Shown: positions 1 through 6,287 of the stretch, piece after piece
Layout: every line of letters begins with the position of its first letter
Position numbering within the stretch: position 1 is the stretch's first letter
Assembly: GCA_947071365.1 (NCBI GenBank)
Contig: CAMTFT010000095.1
Coordinates: 1 to 6,700 of the forward strand
DNA: 6,700 bases
Direction of reading: 5' to 3'
From: an uncultured bacterium
GTDB lineage: Bacteria > Bacillota > Clostridia > Lachnospirales > Lachnospiraceae
Notes under the pieces: model-generated
The model's database searches: none
What the model saw: only the letters and a program-made list of their open reading frames with translations
What the model was told of the DNA's origin: nothing
Made by a program: the position numbers and the translations under genes

Positions 1-2
1 CT

Positions 3-35
3 ATAAGCGACATCTTTTAAGGAGGGCCGCTTATG
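3..35 (+). promoter_or_regulatory. Ribosome binding site and start codon of the ATPase gene inside an inverted repeat
   Basis: AAGGAGGG at 19-26 is a near-perfect Shine-Dalgarno site, six bases before the ATG at 33-35, and it fixes the start of the downstream gene. ATAAGCG at 3-9 is the exact reverse complement of CGCTTAT at 28-34, so the mRNA could form a 7-bp stem, or 8 bp with a U-G pair. That stem would place the Shine-Dalgarno site in its loop and part of the start codon in its 3' arm. The repeat and the binding site are visible in the sequence; a role in limiting translation is inference. The promoter must lie to the left of the window. Confidence 0.6.
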
Positions 36-1328
36 TACCGAAAAATCATGCGTTTTTTAGAAACATGGAAGGAAAGTGAGCACCGTAAGCCCCTGATTTT
101 ACAAGGAGCCAGGCAGGTCGGAAAGACGTATTCTATTCTGGAATTCGGGCGCACACAATATGAAAATGTGGCATATTTCAATTTTGAGACGAATCCCCGA
201 CTGAATGAAACTTTCGAAGAGAATATCAGCCCCGGGTATCTGATACCGATCTTATCCCATATCGCAGGGCAGACCATCGTACGTGAAAAGACACTGATCG
301 TCTTTGACGAAGTGCAGCTCTGCGAACGAGCACTTACCTCACTGAAATATTTTTGTGAGGACGCCCCCGATTATCATATCATTGTGGCAGGCAGCCTGCT
401 TGGCGTTGCCGTGAGCAGGACAAAATTTTCTTTTCCCGTGGGCAAGGTAGATATGAAAACTCTTTACCCTATGGATATGGAGGAATTTATGCTTGCTCTG
501 GGCGAGAAATCTCTGGTGGAGCAAATCAGAATGTGCTTTGAGACTGACACACCAATGCCGTCTGCTTTGCATGATGCGGCAATGCAGCTTTACCGTCAGT
601 ATCTTGTAGTAGGCGGTATGCCGGAATGTGTCATGCAATTTGCCGACACGAAAGATTATATTCTTGTACGTCATACACAGGATACGATTCTGGCAAGCTA
701 CCTGAATGATATGAGCAAGTACAATACTCTTAATGAGATCAAGAAAACAAGGCTTGCTTACGACAATATCACCGTACAGCTTTCCAAAAAGAATACCCGC
801 TTTCAATATAAGCTGATCAAAAAAGGAGGTCGAGCCTCGGAGTTTGAAAATGCCATCGAATGGCTTTGCCTGTCAGGCATCGTATCTCGGGTATATAAGG
901 CAGAACAAATCAGGAAGCCTTTGGAAAATTATCGTGACATTGACGCTTTCAAAATCTATGTCTCAGATTTGGGCCTGCTTGCCGCCAAGAAGGATTTGGC
1001 CGCAAACGATGTCCTTTACATGGTGGATGAGCTGAACGACTTTAAGGGTGGAATGACAGAAAACTATGTGAACGTACAGCTTACGATAAACGGCTACAAA
1101 ACATATTATTGGGAGTCTGCGCGCGGAGCAGAGATTGATTTTGTTATTCAGCGAGACGGCAGACTGATCCCCATTGAGGTCAAATCCGCCGACAACACAA
1201 AAGCAAAGAGCTTAAAGGTCTATATGGAAACATATAAGCCCGACTACGCCATCAAGCTCTCTGCAAAAAATTTCAGCTTTGAAGACGGGAAAAAAACGGT
1301 TCCCCTCTATGCTGCATTTTGCATCTGA
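33..1328 (+). CDS. AAA family ATPase with C-terminal DUF4143 domain
   Basis: The 431-residue product belongs to the widespread AAA_14/DUF4143 ATPases, whose cellular role is not established. The N-terminal P-loop domain carries a Walker A motif GARQVGKT (residues 25-32), a Walker B motif IVFDEVQ (about 89-95) and a strand ending in AGSLLG (about 119-124), where this family usually has its sensor region. GGMPECV (194-200) opens the linker into DUF4143. The C-terminal domain has EN (343-344), GAEIDFVI (365-372) and IPIEVKS (379-385); this E...D...ExK spacing is that of a PD-(D/E)XK nuclease-like fold, with D369, E382 and K384 as candidate active-site residues. Length is normal for the family and both ends look intact. 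There is no signal peptide or membrane segment, so it should be cytoplasmic. It stands alone, convergent with the next genes. Such genes often occur in several copies in gut bacteria and vary between strains. Nuclease activity and any role in defence or mobile DNA are not shown by the sequence. Confidence 0.93.
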   Translation: MYRKIMRFLETWKESEHRKPLILQGARQVGKTYSILEFGRTQYENVAYFNFETNPRLNETFEENISPGYLIPILSHIAGQTIVREKTLIVFDEVQLCERALTSLKYFCEDAPDYHIIVAGSLLGVAVSRTKFSFPVGKVDMKTLYPMDMEEFMLALGEKSLVEQIRMCFETDTPMPSALHDAAMQLYRQYLVVGGMPECVMQFADTKDYILVRHTQDTILASYLNDMSKYNTLNEIKKTRLAYDNITVQLSKKNTRFQYKLIKKGGRASEFENAIEWLCLSGIVSRVYKAEQIRKPLENYRDIDAFKIYVSDLGLLAAKKDLAANDVLYMVDELNDFKGGMTENYVNVQLTINGYKTYYWESARGAEIDFVIQRDGRLIPIEVKSADNTKAKSLKVYMETYKPDYAIKLSAKNFSFEDGKKTVPLYAAFCI

Positions 1329-1365
1329 ATCAAATACCAGATTTCCGACTTTCACCGCTGGAACA

Positions 1366-1378
1366 TGCGCCGGGCGCA
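1366..1378. repeat. Small GC-rich palindrome downstream of the ATPase gene
   Basis: TGCGC (1366-1370) and GCGCA (1374-1378) flank a CGG loop. It is short and not followed by a T run, so it is not a terminator by itself. It sits between the ATPase stop codon and the main terminator hairpin and could serve as a 3'-end stabilising hairpin, or could be chance. Confidence 0.3.
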
Positions 1379-1384
1379 CCCGCC

Positions 1385-1427
1385 AAAAAAGCTAACGTTC
1401 ACCGTACAGATGGACGTTAGCTTTTTC
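1385..1427. terminator. Bidirectional intrinsic terminator between convergent genes
   Basis: GCTAACGT (1391-1398) pairs with ACGTTAGC (1414-1421), and three further pairs (1399-1401 with 1411-1413, one a wobble) leave a 9-base loop. Six A residues precede the stem (1385-1390) and five T residues follow it (1422-1426). Read on the plus strand it ends the ATPase transcript; read on the minus strand the A run becomes the U tract that ends the phosphatase/acyltransferase transcript. The stop codons lie 57 bases to the left and 52 bases to the right, the usual placement for a terminator shared by convergent genes. Confidence 0.9.
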
Positions 1428-1478
1428 TGATTCTTCTTATTATTCCACGGGAGTCTTCATGGATTGTTTATCAAGTTC

Positions 1479-2195
1479 TTATTCCGGGCAGACCTCCGCG
1501 ATCTTCGCCTCTATACGGCCCTTCACCACCGCAGCCAGTTCCGTGGTCTTCATCCCCTGATATTCCTCATACGGGATCGGATCAAGGAAATACACCTGTA
1601 CCTTCTGCTTCTTAATGGAACCTGTATCAAAAGCCTTGTAGGAGTCCACCAGCGCCACCGGCACCACCGGGCATTTCGCCTTCATAGCGGCCTTAAAGCT
1701 TCCGCCCTTAAAGTCCTGCAGCTTATTTCCGTTCTTACTTCTCGTTCCCTCCGGGAAAATGATGAAGTTCCGGCCCTTGCTGACTTCCTCCGCCATCTGG
1801 AGGATTACCCGCATTCCCTGTCTCACGTCTGAACGGTCGATTGCCAGCGCTCCAAGGCACGCGAAGACCTGCTTCAGAAACGGAATCTCGGCGAGCTCTT
1901 TTTTCAGTACAACAGAAACCGGCCGCGTCATGAGCTGTATGATCGCCAGCACGTCAAACATGCCCTGATGATTCGGGTATAGAATATACCCGTCCTCTGA
2001 GGGCAGGCTCTCCAGCCCATGGCCTTCTATTTCCACTCTTCCGCCCTTAATCGCCCTGTTGTCGATCTGCTTGATCAGCGCAAACCGCTCCTCAAGGGAG
2101 TACCGCTCCGGATGGGATGACATGCGAAGCAGCCGGGATATCCCATAGGGAACGTACCACAGATTCATAAGTACCATCCATAAAATTCGCTTCAT
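1479..2195 (-). CDS. plsC: 1-acyl-sn-glycerol-3-phosphate acyltransferase (PlsC family)
   Basis: The 238-residue protein should transfer an acyl chain to lysophosphatidic acid to give phosphatidic acid, the precursor of membrane phospholipids, at the inner face of the membrane. The family motifs appear in order: motif I NHQGMFD (residues 75-81, catalytic H76 and D81), the motif II region KKELAEIPFLK (98-108) continuing to AIDRSD (118-123), motif III IIFPEGTRS (145-153), and motif IV VVPVALVDS (177-185). The N-terminus (about 1-23) is hydrophobic with aromatic residues, fitting peripheral or monotopic membrane attachment. Length is typical. The ATG overlaps the stop codon of the upstream phosphatase gene (ATGA), and AGGAGGAG lies inside the end of that gene, so the two are probably co-transcribed and translationally coupled. 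The family assignment is firm. The exact acceptor could be a related lysophospholipid, and other PlsC paralogues may exist elsewhere in the genome. Confidence 0.92.
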   Translation of the reverse strand: MKRILWMVLMNLWYVPYGISRLLRMSSHPERYSLEERFALIKQIDNRAIKGGRVEIEGHGLESLPSEDGYILYPNHQGMFDVLAIIQLMTRPVSVVLKKELAEIPFLKQVFACLGALAIDRSDVRQGMRVILQMAEEVSKGRNFIIFPEGTRSKNGNKLQDFKGGSFKAAMKAKCPVVPVALVDSYKAFDTGSIKKQKVQVYFLDPIPYEEYQGMKTTELAAVVKGRIEAKIAEVCPE

Positions 2196-2210
2196 TTCGC
2201 AGCTCCTCCT
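2192..2210 (-). promoter_or_regulatory. ATGA stop/start overlap with internal ribosome binding site
   Basis: On the minus strand the acyltransferase ATG (2195-2193) overlaps the phosphatase TGA (2194-2192) by two bases, forming ATGA. AGGAGGAG (2210-2203) lies in the last codons of the phosphatase gene, seven bases before the ATG. This arrangement is the classical signature of translational coupling by re-initiation, with a site strong enough for independent initiation as well. Confidence 0.85.
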
Positions 2211-2845
2211 TCCACAAATAATGACAGCTCAGAAAATTCTGATATCTCCGCAGCACTGCCATCTGCCGTGCCAAAACCGTAAGATGCAAGTATAAAAGGC
2301 ACGCCGGCCTCGGCAGCCGCATCACAGTCTCCCTGGGTATCCCCCACATAGACCGGAGATTTCAGGTGGTTTCTTTTTACGACAAGCGCTATGTTCTCGC
2401 CCTTGCTCTTTCGCGTGTTTCCGAAGCATTCAATATCCGCAACGTACTGCCCCAGCCCCGTTTTTCTGAGAAACAGCTCAATATACCCGCACTGGCAATT
2501 ACTGACAATAAACACAGGCACCTTCTTCGAAAACTCCCGTATCCCGGAGATCACACCGGGATAACAGATATCACACGCGTCCGTCTCCAGCCCGTCATGC
2601 TCATACTCGCAGCAAAGCTCCATGATTTTATCCCGCTTCTCCGGCGGCAATTCCGGAAACATCTGCTCCGTGATCGCCGTCATCGTTTTACCGAACAGCC
2701 CCTTCAGCATATCCGTAGTAACAACGTAATCCGGCAGGCCGCTCTCATGGATCGCCCGTTCCCAGGCCCGTGCCACGATCGGCGTGGAATCCCACAGTGT
2801 GCCGTCCACATCCAGAATCAATCCGTCCGCTTTTTTATTGATCAT
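2192..2845 (-). CDS. HAD family hydrolase, phosphoglycolate phosphatase-like (subfamily IA)
   Basis: The product (217 residues from the chosen start) is a cytoplasmic haloacid dehalogenase-fold phosphatase. All four motifs are present: motif I DVDGT (residues 12-16; D12 nucleophile, D14 acid/base), motif II VSN (114-116, S115), motif III K148 in RKSKGE, and motif IV GDTQGD (168-173, with D169 and D173 for magnesium). Residues of about 20-90 form a helical C1 cap, typical of subfamily IA enzymes such as phosphoglycolate phosphatase (Gph) and beta-phosphoglucomutase. The substrate cannot be read from the sequence. An in-frame ATG at 2863 would add six residues, but AGGAGG lies between that codon and the ATG at 2845, five bases before it, so I chose 2845. 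A terminator lies just upstream, so its promoter must be within or right after that hairpin, unless it relies on read-through. It is followed directly by the acyltransferase gene with an ATGA overlap. Confidence 0.9.
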   Translation of the reverse strand: MINKKADGLILDVDGTLWDSTPIVARAWERAIHESGLPDYVVTTDMLKGLFGKTMTAITEQMFPELPPEKRDKIMELCCEYEHDGLETDACDICYPGVISGIREFSKKVPVFIVSNCQCGYIELFLRKTGLGQYVADIECFGNTRKSKGENIALVVKRNHLKSPVYVGDTQGDCDAAAEAGVPFILASYGFGTADGSAAEISEFSELSLFVEGGAAK

Positions 2846-2848
2846 AAT

Positions 2849-2856
2849 CTCCTCCT
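2849..2856 (-). promoter_or_regulatory. Ribosome binding site that decides the phosphatase start
   Basis: AGGAGGAG on the minus strand ends three bases before the ATG at 2845; counted from the AGGAGG core the spacing is five. It lies downstream of the alternative ATGs at 2863 and 2860, which have no comparable site before them, so it argues for the shorter protein. Confidence 0.75.
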
Positions 2857-2892
2857 GCATCATCCGTCCCTGTTTGCCGTATCTTTATACCC

Positions 2893-2928
2893 AAAAGCAG
2901 GCCCCTCACCCTCTGATGAGAGACCTGC
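2893..2928 (-). terminator. Intrinsic terminator of the SH3 lipoprotein gene
   Basis: Read on the minus strand, a 14-bp stem (arms 2928-2915 and 2910-2897) closes a 4-base AGAG loop and is followed by TTTT (2896-2893). The outer five pairs are GCAGG/CCTGC; the inner nine include several G-U wobbles, which are A-C mismatches on the plus strand. So the hairpin is much stronger in minus-strand RNA, matching its position 27 bases after the lipoprotein stop codon. AAAAGG upstream of the stem also matches the usual A-rich side. The U tract is short, so some read-through into the phosphatase gene is possible. Confidence 0.8.
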
Positions 2929-2954
2929 CTGAATCCTTTTGTCCTTAAGTATTA

Positions 2955-4487
2955 TCAGTGCCCTGATACGCTTGTGGCATAAAGCTCTCCTGTCGGAGAC
3001 GTACCGGAATAATCCACTGTAGCCGTAACATAAAGTCCATTCTGGAATCCGTCACTCGTGCTGACTGTAGCATCCGTATAGTTGATAGTGTACGTATTTC
3101 CGTCGTCGCCCTGAATCGTGATCGCGTTGGAATTTGCGCCTATGATCGTTCCGCTGACGGTGCCGATGCCAGAGGTCTGTCCTCCGCCGCTTCCATTTCC
3201 TCCGTTTCCATCTCCGCCTGTGTTCGTCGTACCACCTGTGCTTCCGCCATTGGAGGAGGTGCCCGGATTCGTCGAGCTGATGTAGGACTTGGAAATATAG
3301 CCCGTCGAGCCGTTCACAGATACCACGAACCAGTTGTCTGTCTCACCGATAACCGTAACAGCCGCGCCGTTGTTCACGGTGCTCACGATATTGCTGTCCG
3401 TACCCGGCTGAGTCCGCAGATTGACATCGGAAGTCGTATAATACGTATAGCCTGTGCCATAATCAATGTAGCTGTTCAGCTCTGCAGTCGTCTTTGTGGA
3501 ATCGGAAACTGGCGCGGAATCCGCATCCTGCTGCGTCGTCTCAGACTGCGTTGTTGGTTGGTTCACGAGGAACGCCTTACTGATGTATCCGATATTGCCG
3601 TTTACATTTACCTTAAACCACTGGGAGGTCTCGCCCACTACCGCGACCTTATCTCCCGTAACGAGAGAACCGAGAATATCTGATTCGGTGCTTGGCTGAA
3701 GCCGGATATTGACATTGTCCGATGCGTACAGCGTTGCAGTCGTGCCGTAATCCGTCAGCGTCTTCAGTTCACCCTGCGCGCCGTTCTCAGACTGTGTCGT
3801 CTGACTTTCGCTGCCAGTCTTGTTCACCGCTGTACCGGGCAATGCGCTGAACGTACTGCTGCGCAGAACTGTAAAGCTCTCCACCGACTTCTTCACTGCA
3901 TCCAGCAAAACCTTATTGTCATCAAGAACCGTACCCGTGATCACGTACGCCTCGTTCTCCGCCATGATCGCATACGTAACGGAATAAGCCCACATGCTCG
4001 TGGCATTGTATTTTACAACGTATTCATACGTATCCAGTATTGCCGAGCTCAACTTCTCAAACTCCACAACCTCAAAGGCATTCGAATCCGGATACTGCTT
4101 CGTCAGACTCTCCTTCAGCGCCTCTTCTGACTCCGATACGGAAAGCTTCTTCATCGATGCCGCGTCCGCCGCATGCACAATATTGATCATCGCCGCCGTT
4201 CCGGAGGAGAATACTCTCATCTCATCTACGTCCTGAGTCACACTCCACGTACTGTCCGGAAGCGTAATACGGATACTCTTATCCTGGGATGTAAACGCAA
4301 CATCCACCTGCAGTTCGGACTCTGTTTCTGATTCTGTCTCTGATTCTGTCGCCACGGTCTCCGACTGTGTCTCCGTTTCCGTCTCTATCGGCTCTTTTTT
4401 CAGCTTGCCACATCCCGTCGCAAGACCCGTTATCACCAGTGACATTGTCAGAGATAATGCAACGATCCTCATTCTTCTGTTCAACAT
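2955..4487 (-). CDS. Secreted lipoprotein with two bacterial SH3 domains
   Basis: The 510-residue protein is probably anchored on the outer face of the membrane and contacts peptidoglycan. It begins with RR, a hydrophobic stretch and a lipobox-like LATGC with C26 as the lipidation site. Residues 32-60 are a Glu/Thr/Ser-rich spacer. Residues of about 62-208 form a globular alpha/beta domain that resembles PsbP/Mog1-like export-associated domains in pattern only. Two SH3_3-type domains follow at about 252-308 (DNVNIRLQPS, ending VNGNIGYISK) and 347-404 (SDVNLRTQPG, ending VNGSTGYISK), 96 residues apart and joined by a T/S/Q-rich linker. A Gly/Ser/Asn/Thr-rich linker (405-440) leads to a beta-rich C-terminal domain (441-510) that I do not recognise. 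GGAGGG at 4499-4494 sits six bases before the ATG. No catalytic domain is visible, so it is not evidently a cell-wall hydrolase; it may be a binding or scaffolding protein. It has its own promoter upstream and its own terminator downstream. Confidence 0.88.
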   Translation of the reverse strand: MLNRRMRIVALSLTMSLVITGLATGCGKLKKEPIETETETQSETVATESETESETESELQVDVAFTSQDKSIRITLPDSTWSVTQDVDEMRVFSSGTAAMINIVHAADAASMKKLSVSESEEALKESLTKQYPDSNAFEVVEFEKLSSAILDTYEYVVKYNATSMWAYSVTYAIMAENEAYVITGTVLDDNKVLLDAVKKSVESFTVLRSSTFSALPGTAVNKTGSESQTTQSENGAQGELKTLTDYGTTATLYASDNVNIRLQPSTESDILGSLVTGDKVAVVGETSQWFKVNVNGNIGYISKAFLVNQPTTQSETTQQDADSAPVSDSTKTTAELNSYIDYGTGYTYYTTSDVNLRTQPGTDSNIVSTVNNGAAVTVIGETDNWFVVSVNGSTGYISKSYISSTNPGTSSNGGSTGGTTNTGGDGNGGNGSGGGQTSGIGTVSGTIIGANSNAITIQGDDGNTYTINYTDATVSTSDGFQNGLYVTATVDYSGTSPTGELYATSVSGH

Positions 4488-4543
4488 GTCACACCCTCCA
4501 TTCTATACTTCCTCCCATATTTACCATTACGAAGTAAAGCAGC

Positions 4544-4568
4544 TTTTGTTCTACCCTTCCGAACAAAA
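4544..4568. repeat. Inverted repeat in the lipoprotein mRNA leader
   Basis: TTTTGTTC (4544-4551) and GAACAAAA (4561-4568) are exact 8-bp inverse copies around a 9-base spacer. It lies within the predicted 5' leader of the lipoprotein gene, about 57 bases before the start codon. It is not followed by a T run on the minus strand. It could be an RNA hairpin or a binding site for a dimeric regulator; the sequence does not decide which. Confidence 0.5.
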
Positions 4569-4583
4569 ACATAACACAAACAT

Positions 4584-4608
4584 AAAAAACAGGTATTGAA
4601 CCAATACC
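4584..4608 (-). terminator. Hairpin with T tract: terminator of dgt or attenuator of the lipoprotein gene
   Basis: On the minus strand GGTATTG (4608-4602) and CAATACC (4598-4592) form a perfect 7-bp stem with a 3-base loop, followed after TG by six T residues (4589-4584). This is the only terminator-like structure after the dGTPase-like gene, whose stop is 107 bases upstream. It also begins only about nine bases after the predicted -10 element of the next gene, so it would sit at the very 5' end of that mRNA, where it could act as a premature terminator, a stabilising cap hairpin or an operator. The stem is A/T-rich and modest in strength. Confidence 0.55.
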
Positions 4609-4616
4609 ATACAGCA

Positions 4617-4645
4617 ATCATACCACGCATTTGCAAATCCTGCAA
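4617..4645 (-). promoter_or_regulatory. Predicted sigma-A promoter of the lipoprotein gene
   Basis: On the minus strand TATGAT (4622-4617) matches five of six bases of the -10 consensus and is preceded by TGG, giving an extended -10 (TGnTATGAT). A weak -35, TTGCAG (4645-4640), lies at the ideal 17-base spacing. The start of transcription would be near 4610, giving a leader of about 120 bases before the ATG at 4487. This is a prediction from sequence only. Confidence 0.6.
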
Positions 4646-4714
4646 GTCACATACTGATAATTCACAGTTCAAAGGCGCAATATTAATACTTTCGTAATCT
4701 CTTCTTAACACGGG

Positions 4715-6133
4715 TCATTCAATTCCGCTCAGCTCCTGGTACAGCCGCTTGGCATAGCTGTCCGTCATTCCACAGACGTAATCCGTCACCAGAAGCAGCC
4801 GCAGATACAGCCTTTCTGATTCATTTTTACCTGATGCATACGCATGGTACGCCTGCTTATAATTCTCTGAGATCAGAGACATGAGCTTTTCCTCTACGTC
4901 CCTCTGCGGAACCTCCGTATCATAGTAGAGAGCAGCCGACACAAAATGGCTCAGATGAAAATTCAGCACCGCATCCGCCGCGATCTCCAGCTTGAAGATC
5001 GGGCCTGACACGAAGGCGTACCGGTACGCCACATCCCCCAGCAGCTTCATGATGCCCTTTGCATACGTAAACTCGAACAGATCATACCGGTACGTCCCCT
5101 CCATAATCTGACGGTAATTATTCAGGAAGCCGAAGGTCGCGCAGGAAATCAGAAAGCCCTGTACCCGGACAAGGAAATTCTGCACCGCAAACTCTTCTTT
5201 ATCAGGAATATGCCTTTTTTCCGCCGCCGCGTATTTATCCCTGAGGATCTGCGCCGCATTGAAGTAATCCAGCTCCCTTTGCGGTGCCTGCTTTTCGTAT
5301 TTTTCCAGCTCCATCAAAAGCGACGTATAGGAGATACAGCCTTTCTTAAAGGCATCCTCGATATCTGCCGTCTTGTAGGCGATATCATCCGCCGCCTCCA
5401 GAATAAAGGTCAGCGGGTGGCGCATTCCCTCCGTCCCGCAGGCCCGTGAGATATTCCGGTACAGTTCCTGCTCCGCAAAAAAATATCCCATCTTTTTGTC
5501 CTTGATATCCCCGCTGTGGGGATGGATCGCTGTGGAGGGCCCCGGATATTTCACAATGGTATTGAGAAGAGCGTACGTCAGATTCATCCCGTTCTCATCC
5601 ACGAGAAAATGCAGCTTTGCCAGAAGGCGAAGCGCCTGGGCGTTGCCCTCAAAATTATAAAAATCCGCCAGCATCTGTTTTGACAGAAGCTTCGTCACCT
5701 GTTCCCCTTTGTATGTAAGCTTCGGCAGATTCCACAGGAACCACTCCCGGATCGCGGATTCCCCGAAATGCCCGAAGGGCGGATTGCCGATATCGTGGAT
5801 CAGTCCGGCACACTGCAAAATATTGCAGACATCCTCCTTCATCTGCCAGTCGAAGGTCTCATCCCTGCCGTTCTGCAAAATGTCCTGGGAAATATTCTGG
5901 CCCAGCGATTTTGCGATCGAAGACACCTCCAGCGAATGCGTCAGCCTCGTGCGGATAAAGTCACTCTTATCCAGCGGAAATACCTGGGTCTTATCCTGAA
6001 GGCGCCGAAACGACGCACTCCCGATGATCCGGTGATAATCCTTTTCAAATTCACTTCTCAGATCCCTGTTTCCCGTCGATCTGGATACCCTTGAGCGCGC
6101 CCGCATCGGGCACAGTAGCGTTTTCCACTCCAT
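4715..6133 (-). CDS. dgt: dGTP triphosphohydrolase-like protein (HD superfamily)
   Basis: The 472-residue product is expected to cleave dGTP, or dNTPs more generally, to deoxynucleoside and triphosphate, controlling the nucleotide pool. The metal-binding HD motif is complete: H66 (RLTHSLEV), H113-D114 (GLIHDIGNPPFGHFGE) and an aspartate in EAADDIAY (D249 or D250). H122 and E125 of GHFGE match residues known to be catalytic in Escherichia coli Dgt. SASFRRLQDKTQV (39-51) and the C-terminal GMTDSYAKRLYQEL (455-468) are also family signatures. The full-length, intact pattern resembles the long Dgt class rather than the short YfbR type. I chose the ATG at 6133, which has GAAGGGAA about nine bases upstream and gives a typical MEWKTLL start. 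The frame stays open to a GTG at 6217, adding 28 low-complexity residues without a good binding site or family match. No clear promoter is visible upstream, and co-transcription with the amidohydrolase gene is possible. Exact nucleotide specificity is not readable. Confidence 0.92.
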   Translation of the reverse strand: MEWKTLLCPMRARSRVSRSTGNRDLRSEFEKDYHRIIGSASFRRLQDKTQVFPLDKSDFIRTRLTHSLEVSSIAKSLGQNISQDILQNGRDETFDWQMKEDVCNILQCAGLIHDIGNPPFGHFGESAIREWFLWNLPKLTYKGEQVTKLLSKQMLADFYNFEGNAQALRLLAKLHFLVDENGMNLTYALLNTIVKYPGPSTAIHPHSGDIKDKKMGYFFAEQELYRNISRACGTEGMRHPLTFILEAADDIAYKTADIEDAFKKGCISYTSLLMELEKYEKQAPQRELDYFNAAQILRDKYAAAEKRHIPDKEEFAVQNFLVRVQGFLISCATFGFLNNYRQIMEGTYRYDLFEFTYAKGIMKLLGDVAYRYAFVSGPIFKLEIAADAVLNFHLSHFVSAALYYDTEVPQRDVEEKLMSLISENYKQAYHAYASGKNESERLYLRLLLVTDYVCGMTDSYAKRLYQELSGIE

Positions 6134-6287
6134 ATTTTTCTTCCCTTCGTGCTTTCCTGTATTTTCTTCCACATTCTGGCGTACAGTTTCTCTGCCACAC
6201 TGCGCAGCCTGACGCACACCTTCCCGTTATTCTTTCCGTCTCTTATGAGCCACATTTCCCGCGCCATTCTTTCATACGCTTCTTTGC
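6134..6287 (-). other. Spacer between amidohydrolase and dgt with an open but unassigned frame
   Basis: These 154 bases lie between the amidohydrolase stop and the chosen dgt start. I see no terminator and no convincing promoter. One minus-strand frame is open from 6315 through this spacer and into dgt (to 6058), with a first ATG at 6267 and translation MAREMWLIRDGKNNGKVC onward. It lacks a Shine-Dalgarno site and overlaps the dgt N-terminus by 76 bases in another frame, so I do not call it a gene. The rather long gap without regulatory signals could be remnant coding sequence or a leader for dgt. Confidence 0.4.

Noticed and set aside
339..806. 155-residue frame antisense to the ATPase gene
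   Set aside because: It lies fully within a gene with clear domain motifs on the other strand, has no ribosome binding site of note and shows no family motif.
2864..2892. Promoter for the phosphatase gene around TATAAA on the minus strand
   Set aside because: A TATAAA (2888-2883) is present, but no acceptable -35 is found at 16-18 bases upstream, where the terminator stem lies. Too weak to call.
2366..2932. 188-residue plus-strand frame antisense to the HAD phosphatase
   Set aside because: The opposite strand carries all four HAD motifs; this frame also runs through the terminator hairpin at 2893-2928 and has no recognisable domain.
4318..4395. Repetitive stretch as a possible tandem repeat locus
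   Set aside because: It encodes the Glu/Thr/Ser-rich spacer after the lipidation site. The repetition is low-complexity coding sequence without a fixed unit, and no CRISPR-like spacing is present.
4481..4711. 76-residue minus-strand frame in the gap between dgt and the lipoprotein gene
   Set aside because: It starts with a GTG without a ribosome binding site, runs through the predicted promoter and two hairpins, and its product has no family features. Only its last six codons, with their own binding site, are mentioned as a possible leader peptide.
6134..6217. Longer dgt start at GTG 6217
   Set aside because: The extra 28 residues match nothing typical of Dgt proteins and no proper Shine-Dalgarno site precedes the GTG, while the ATG at 6133 gives a standard N-terminus.
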